Shown here: piece after piece, positions 61,005 through 64,000 of the stretch | Layout: each line of letters starts with the position of its first letter | Numbering within the stretch: the stretch's first letter is position 1 | Assembly (NCBI GenBank): GCA_041751425.1 | Contig: JBGSXL010000019.1 | Coordinates: 8,796 to 72,795 of the forward strand | DNA from: JAVVEG01 sp041751425 | Lineage (GTDB): Bacteria > Pseudomonadota > Gammaproteobacteria > Pseudomonadales > Pseudohongiellaceae | Direction of reading: 5' to 3' | Length of the DNA stretch: 64,000 bases | Program-made: the position numbers and the translations under genes | The notes under the pieces: model-generated | Seen by the model: the letters and a program-made list of their open reading frames with translations, nothing else | Databases searched by the model: none | Told to the model about the DNA's origin: nothing

Positions 61005-61411
61005 TAGTAGCGGACACGAACACAATCGCAAACCTCTACCTGCCCACTGAACAAACAGATAATGTTGTTTCGCTGTTGCACAGTGATCCGCATTGGGTTG
61101 CCCCTTTACTGTGGCGAAGCGAGTTCCGAAACGTACTAGCGCTTTATGTCAGAAAAAACATCATCGATTTAAACACGGCCATAGCAATGCAGTCTCAAGC
61201 AGAACGACAGCTTGCGGATAAAGAATACACCGTCAACTCCATGGACGTCTTAGCACTGGCTACACAGACCGGCTGTTCCGCGTATGACTGCGAATTTGTA
61301 ACACTGGCGACATCACTAAACCTGAAGCTGATCACTGGCGATAAAAAATTGCTCCAAACCTTCCCAGGTATCGCGATGACCGCTGGAGATTACATACGCA
61401 CTGAAGCCTAA
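61001..61411 (+). CDS. vapC: PIN-domain ribonuclease toxin (VapC-like)
   Basis: This 136-aa toxin of the PIN family shows acidic metal ligands in IVADTNTIANL (Asp5), LLWRSEFRNVL (Glu) and SAYDCEFVTLA (Asp/Glu), then LITGDKKLL near the end. Such toxins cut tRNA or rRNA and halt translation when their antitoxin is lost. It is full length and follows the RHH antitoxin. Confidence 0.9.
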   Translation: MIVADTNTIANLYLPTEQTDNVVSLLHSDPHWVAPLLWRSEFRNVLALYVRKNIIDLNTAIAMQSQAERQLADKEYTVNSMDVLALATQTGCSAYDCEFVTLATSLNLKLITGDKKLLQTFPGIAMTAGDYIRTEA

Positions 61412-61497
61412 TGCCGATTCAATTTAGGGATCGGCACTTAAAGGCCAGATATTTCTAGCCATGAGCGCTTCAGTTTTGATTAGGGGCTCAATAGGAA

Positions 61498-61552
61498 CAT
61501 AACGCTCCAAGCAAGAGGTACAAGATCATCACTCTGAAAGCACTGGTTATGC
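61498..61552 (+). other. Degenerate attC-like site 1
   Basis: CATAACGC (from 61498) and GGTTATGCG (61545-61553) are inverted ends with about 40 bases between, and weaker AGAG/CTCT pairing inside. Spacing and ends match the clearer sites at 62267 and 63695. It separates the PIN pair from the HicAB module. Confidence 0.5.
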
Positions 61553-61786
61553 GACTGATTGCATCTTGTTTGCATAGTCGTGGCCTGAAGTGGCCGGTGG
61601 AAGTGGTTTGTTGTCTATTTTGTATGATTGGATTGCCTCTTCCACAACCAGGCAAAGCTCGGCAAACACTGCTTTCTCATCATCACCATGACACCCCCCA
61701 TAGATCAATCCAGGAGCACTACCGACATAGCATTGATCTTCTTCCGACCACTCTACGATTTTTACGTACTTAGAACTTTCATTCAT
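61547..61786 (-). CDS. hicB: HicB-type antitoxin
   Basis: This 79-aa protein has the degenerate RNase-H-like HicB fold: YVKIVEWSEEDQCYVGSAPGLI and AVFAELCLVVEEAIQSYKID. The ending lacks the DNA-binding domain seen in longer HicB proteins. It overlaps the HicA stop by ATGA. Its stop codon TAA lies inside the GGTTATGC end of the attC-like site. Confidence 0.85.
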   Translation of the reverse strand: MNESSKYVKIVEWSEEDQCYVGSAPGLIYGGCHGDDEKAVFAELCLVVEEAIQSYKIDNKPLPPATSGHDYANKMQSVA

Positions 61787-61992
61787 TTTTGGGTCTCCTC
61801 AATAGCCTTAGCAACAGCCCGGACCTGGTAAAGTTTAGCATCATCTCCCAGTTGTCCCGAAACTGTTATTGGTCTCAGAACATTGAGATGCACGTAATTC
61901 CTGTGACTTCCAATCCCGCGTCGGTCCGTGAAGCCTGCTCGTTCCAGCTGCGAAATCAAATCTCTGATTTTCGGTGGCAAGACATTACCCAC
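61783..61992 (-). CDS. hicA: HicA-type mRNA interferase toxin
   Basis: This 69-aa dsRNA-binding-fold toxin has the catalytic His in GIGSHRNYVHLN and the preceding LISQLERAGFTDRRG. It cleaves mRNA and tmRNA in known systems. The start is GTG at 61992 with no strong ribosome site, and TTG at 61980 is an alternative. It is followed by hicB in the usual A-B order. Confidence 0.85.
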   Translation of the reverse strand: MGNVLPPKIRDLISQLERAGFTDRRGIGSHRNYVHLNVLRPITVSGQLGDDAKLYQVRAVAKAIEETQK

Positions 61993-62008
61993 TTAGTTGT
62001 TTGACTTG

Positions 62009-62245
62009 TTACTTGTCCATACTCTCACTGGTTTTCATCTTGCGATTTCTAGATACAACGATTCCTCGAACTAACAGGAACAAACCTAAAACTCCTAGCC
62101 CGATCAAACTCGCAGTAGGTAATATACCTAGAAAAGAACGAGATATAAAAATGAGTCCACAGTATCCAATTATCAGAACAAACAACAGCGGAGTAGCAAT
62201 GTAGTCAGCGACAAAAGTAAATGTCGGATTATTCCTGATTGTCAT
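62009..62245 (-). CDS. Small two-helix membrane protein, unknown
   Basis: This 78-aa protein has two hydrophobic segments (about 12-35 and 42-62: LLFVLIIGYCGLIFIS and ASLIGLGVLGLFLLVRGIVV) and a basic, cytoplasmic-looking tail. I do not recognise it. It lies 16 bases upstream of hicA on the same strand, with no attC-like site between, so the three genes form one cassette. Confidence 0.6.
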   Translation of the reverse strand: MTIRNNPTFTFVADYIATPLLFVLIIGYCGLIFISRSFLGILPTASLIGLGVLGLFLLVRGIVVSRNRKMKTSESMDK

Positions 62246-62266
62246 GACGATATCTCCGAACCAGAC

Positions 62267-62324
62267 GCATAACCCCCATATTCACGCGCCAGCGAAGCTG
62301 GTCGCGTGCAACTGTTGGTTATGC
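62267..62324 (+). other. attC-like recombination site 2
   Basis: GCATAAC (62267-62273) and GTTATGC (62318-62324) are perfect inverted ends. Inside, CACGCG-CCAGC pairs with GCTGG-T-CGCGTG around a GAA loop, leaving one unpaired T, as in the bulged hairpin of integron attC sites. The flanks CCCATATTCA and TGCAACTGTTG are shared with site 4. Confidence 0.8.
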
Positions 62325-62630
62325 GGCATTCAGTGGTCGAATCCGCGACACTTCAGATTTAAGCGCTTGGTTTGCAGCCCAAAGATCGACTGCACGCTGA
62401 GCGTTCAGCCAGAACTCAGCGGAATTGCCAAACAACCGACCAAGTCGAATTGCCATTTCAGGACTGACCGCCCGGCGCTCAAGTAAGAGTTCATTTATCG
62501 ATTGCCGTGACACACCCAAAGCATCCGCCAAACCTGAAACGCTAAGTTCGTAATCCTGCATGAAATCCTCACGCAACATTTCACCAGGATGTGTAGGCTT
62601 GCGTTTAATTCCTGTATTAGCTAGTGCCAT
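62319..62630 (-). CDS. higA: HigA-type XRE antitoxin
   Basis: This 103-aa antitoxin has the HigA/VapI signature HPGEMLREDFMQDYELSVSG, then the HTH LADALGVSRQSINELLLERR and MAIRLGRLFGNSAEFWLNAQ. It binds its own promoter. GAGAGG precedes the ATG. It follows higB by 15 bases (toxin first, as usual for HigBA). The stop codon overlaps the attC-like core. Confidence 0.92.
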   Translation of the reverse strand: MALANTGIKRKPTHPGEMLREDFMQDYELSVSGLADALGVSRQSINELLLERRAVSPEMAIRLGRLFGNSAEFWLNAQRAVDLWAANQALKSEVSRIRPLNAA

Positions 62631-62645
62631 TTATTTCACCTCTCA

Positions 62646-62927
62646 TTAATGGTAATCGCAGACCTGCACATCAAAAGCGTCACCATCTTCAAACCGGAAG
62701 CAGATTCGCCACTGATCGTTGATTGCTATGGCATGCTGCCCTTCACGATCATCGGTAAGCTTATGCAGCTTATTCCCCGGCGGAACCTTGAGATCATCCA
62801 GATTCATGGCTAGGTTGACGTATTCCAGCTTCCTTGAAGCCCTGGAATGAATATCGGGCGGGAATTTCTTGGATGTCCCTGATTCATATAAAGACTTGGT
62901 TTGCTTGTCTGCGAAAGTCTTGATCAT
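62646..62927 (-). CDS. higB: HigB/RelE-type toxin
   Basis: This 93-aa RelE-superfamily ribonuclease contains IKTFADKQTKSLYESG at its N-terminus and the core PPGNKLHKLTDDREGQHAIA plus DQWRICFRFEDGDAFDVQVC with catalytic Arg residues. It cleaves mRNA at the ribosome. Full length, paired with higA. Confidence 0.92.
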   Translation of the reverse strand: MIKTFADKQTKSLYESGTSKKFPPDIHSRASRKLEYVNLAMNLDDLKVPPGNKLHKLTDDREGQHAIAINDQWRICFRFEDGDAFDVQVCDYH

Positions 62928-62989
62928 GGAGACGAATGTAATGCGTCACGTGACAGAAGTCAAGGGCCGGTTTGGCGTTCCAAATGCCT

Positions 62990-63080
62990 CATAACGCCCT
63001 GCACAAGGGCGGCCAAATAAGCGCAGCGTTTTGGCTGTCCCAGCGACCAACGGGAGCGATTGCTGCGGATTGTTATATGT
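62990..63080 (+). other. attC-like site 3, long
   Basis: CATAACGCCC (62990) and GTTATATG (63072-63079) are inverted ends of a 90-base element. Internal GCAGC/GCTGC pairing (CGCAGC 63022, GCTGCG 63062) is present but interrupted. It separates the higBA and ccdAB cassettes. Confidence 0.6.
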
Positions 63081-63097
63081 CTTGCCCGACTGCACGT

Positions 63098-63118
63098 ATG
63101 CGCATAAACTATACGCAT
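63098..63118. promoter_or_regulatory. ccdAB operator-like inverted repeat
   Basis: ATGCGCATAAACTATACGCAT reads ATGCG-c-ATA-AAC-TAT-a-CGCAT, an interrupted palindrome 22 bases before ccdA. It suits autoregulation by the CcdA RHH domain. Confidence 0.6.
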
Positions 63119-63139
63119 TAATCATGTGAGGCATCCACC

Positions 63140-63385
63140 ATGAATTACGCATACAACGCCCAAGCCCCAAAAAAACCAACTAATGTCAGTATAAACAGCG
63201 ACTTACTTGAAAAAGCAAGGAGTCTTAAGATAAACCTTTCAGCGACTCTTGAGAACGCCTTGGCTGAGCAATTGCGGAATGAACAGCGCGCGGAATGGGT
63301 ACGCGAAAATGCGGATGCTATTCAAGCATATAACCAGTTTGTTGAAACAAATGGCACATTCAGCGATAGCGTCAGGAAATTCTAA
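63140..63385 (+). CDS. ccdA: CcdA antitoxin
   Basis: This 81-aa antitoxin has an N-terminal RHH segment (KKPTNVSINSDLLEKARSLK) and a C-terminal toxin-binding tail (RAEWVRENADAIQAYNQFVE, ending SDSVRKF) closely like F-plasmid CcdA. Its stop and the ccdB start share one base (TAATG). Confidence 0.93.
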   Translation: MNYAYNAQAPKKPTNVSINSDLLEKARSLKINLSATLENALAEQLRNEQRAEWVRENADAIQAYNQFVETNGTFSDSVRKF

Positions 63386-63702
63386 TGAGCCAGTTCTATG
63401 TTTATAAAAACCCAAACCCTGCTACTCGCGCCCAGTACCCTTACTTACTGGACATACAAAGCGATCTACTAAGCGAGTTGCGAACAACCCTTGTTATTCC
63501 AGTGACACCTTCCAAGCTTGCAGCGCCAATGAGTTTAACCCGGCTGAACCCAACTATAATTATTGACGGTAAACACTTTACTATCATGACGCAAGAAATT
63601 GCGGGCGTAGATCGCAACCAGCTCGGTGCTCAAGCGTATGATTTATCCTCATACCGATCAGACATAATCGCTGCACTCGATTTTGTACTCTCTGGCATAT
63701 AA
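63385..63702 (+). CDS. ccdB: CcdB gyrase-poisoning toxin
   Basis: This 105-aa toxin has the SH3-like CcdB fold: FYVYKNPNPATRAQYPYLLD, LRTTLVIPVTPSK and the C-terminal GAQAYDLSSYRSDIIAALDF, ending VLSGI as in CcdB, where the last residues (normally W-G-I) contact GyrA. The Trp is replaced by Ser, so potency may differ. The stop TAA lies within the next attC-like end. Confidence 0.92.
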   Translation: MSQFYVYKNPNPATRAQYPYLLDIQSDLLSELRTTLVIPVTPSKLAAPMSLTRLNPTIIIDGKHFTIMTQEIAGVDRNQLGAQAYDLSSYRSDIIAALDFVLSGI

Positions 63703-63758
63703 CGCCCATATTCAACGGCGCAGCATTGCTGCGTCCGTTGCAACTGTTGGTTATATGC
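63695..63758 (+). other. attC-like recombination site 4
   Basis: GCATATAAC (63695-63703) and GTTATATGC (63750-63758) are perfect inverted ends. Inside, CAACGG-C-GCAGCA pairs with TGCTGC-GTCCGTTG. CCCATATTCA and TGCAACTGTTGG flanks match site 2 and give it the same orientation. Confidence 0.8.
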
Positions 63759-63763
63759 TTTTC

Positions 63764-64000
63764 TCAAGCTGCTACCAACTTTTTAACATGGAGCTCACCC
63801 CTATGTTGCTCCGCATGCCAGAGTTCATATTGCGACTGCTGATTGAGCCAGCTTTCTGAAGATGTATCAAATGCAATGGAAAGCCGAACAGCCATTTCAG
63901 GGCTGATTCCAGCACGACCATTCAGTATCGCACTCAACGTCTTGCGGCTTATACCGAGTGCCTCCGCAGCGTCAGTGACAGAAATACCTAACGGATCAAG
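63764..64000 (-). CDS. Second HigA-type antitoxin, 5' end beyond window
   Basis: A frame open to the right edge encodes LDPLGISVTDAAEALGISRK, LSAILNGRAGISPEMAVRLS and SESWLNQQSQYELWHAEQHR, the HigA-type XRE domain with tail. The start and any HigB partner would lie past 64,000. It follows attC-like site 4, so it belongs to the next cassette. Confidence 0.85.
   Translation of the reverse strand, partial: LDPLGISVTDAAEALGISRKTLSAILNGRAGISPEMAVRLSIAFDTSSESWLNQQSQYELWHAEQHRGELHVKKLVAA

Larger units (their letters stand above)
61498..64000 (+). mobile_element. Integron-like toxin-antitoxin cassette array
   Basis: Four inverted-repeat sites resembling attC (61498, 62267, 62990, 63695) bracket cassettes with HicAB plus a membrane protein, HigBA, CcdAB and a second HigA. 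Sites 2 and 4 share orientation and sequence. No intI integrase is visible, so this may be a distal part of a chromosomal integron or an integrase-less attC cluster. The PIN pair at its left may be the first cassette. Confidence 0.68.

Noticed and set aside
1..64000. CRISPR arrays, tRNA or rRNA genes
   Set aside because: No spaced repeats of CRISPR type and no tRNA-like or rRNA-like stretch were recognised by reading. A dedicated scan could still find small RNAs.

Overview
The window looks like chromosomal DNA of a marine-type Gammaproteobacterium of moderate GC. The grounds are two TonB-dependent receptors, many exported or lipoprotein hydrolases, a bifunctional PutA, a CstA/YbdD pair and a toxin-antitoxin cassette array. 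The genus cannot be fixed from this sequence, and no rRNA, tRNA or CRISPR array was seen.

Layout. 1-15,900: general metabolism and envelope genes. These are a partial HisC-like aminotransferase, an Ntn-hydrolase acylase lipoprotein, an APC permease, a MAPEG protein, a DUF885 lipoprotein, a CapA-like protein, an AraC/GyrI regulator, a DedA-glycosyltransferase pair, an acyl-CoA dehydrogenase, cstA-ybdD and a methyltransferase. 16,100-21,620: a probable phytate/organic-phosphate module (TonB receptor, purple-acid-type phosphatase, beta-propeller phytase-like lipoprotein) behind a Pho-box-like promoter. 21,686-26,035: a four-gene exopolysaccharide-type operon on the minus strand (response regulator, YaiO/TPR barrel, HEAT protein, processive glycosyltransferase). 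26,122-32,677: a six-gene Liv-type ABC importer operon that includes an acyl-CoA ligase. 32,763-41,374: a 58-bp perfect palindrome, a tandem-CDGSH/glutamate-synthase-like fusion, secreted hydrolases, a three-gene Gtr/Arn-like glycosylation set, a fumarylacetoacetase-family protein with a signal peptide, and ybaK. 41,428-50,135: a tetR-putA operon facing a sodium:solute symporter, a TonB receptor and an alpha/beta hydrolase. Matching palindromes lie upstream of tetR/symporter and of the receptor. 50,172-54,357: an NHL-propeller protein, a DUF5924-type membrane protein, an M28 peptidase with an altered metal ligand, and an apparently truncated hydrolase.

54,466-60,549 is the most unusual block. 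A ferritin-like diiron protein stands divergent from a tightly coupled operon of acyl carrier protein, LPLAT-like acyltransferase, HlyD-type adaptor and a C39-peptidase ABC exporter. Together they suggest production and export of an acyl-modified, leader-cleaved peptide. No precursor gene is visible.

60,590-64,000 is an array of small toxin-antitoxin modules (PIN/RHH, HicAB, HigBA, CcdAB, a second HigA, and an antitoxin remnant). They are separated by inverted repeats that look like integron attC sites. No integron integrase lies in the window, so this is either part of a chromosomal integron or an integrase-less attC cluster.
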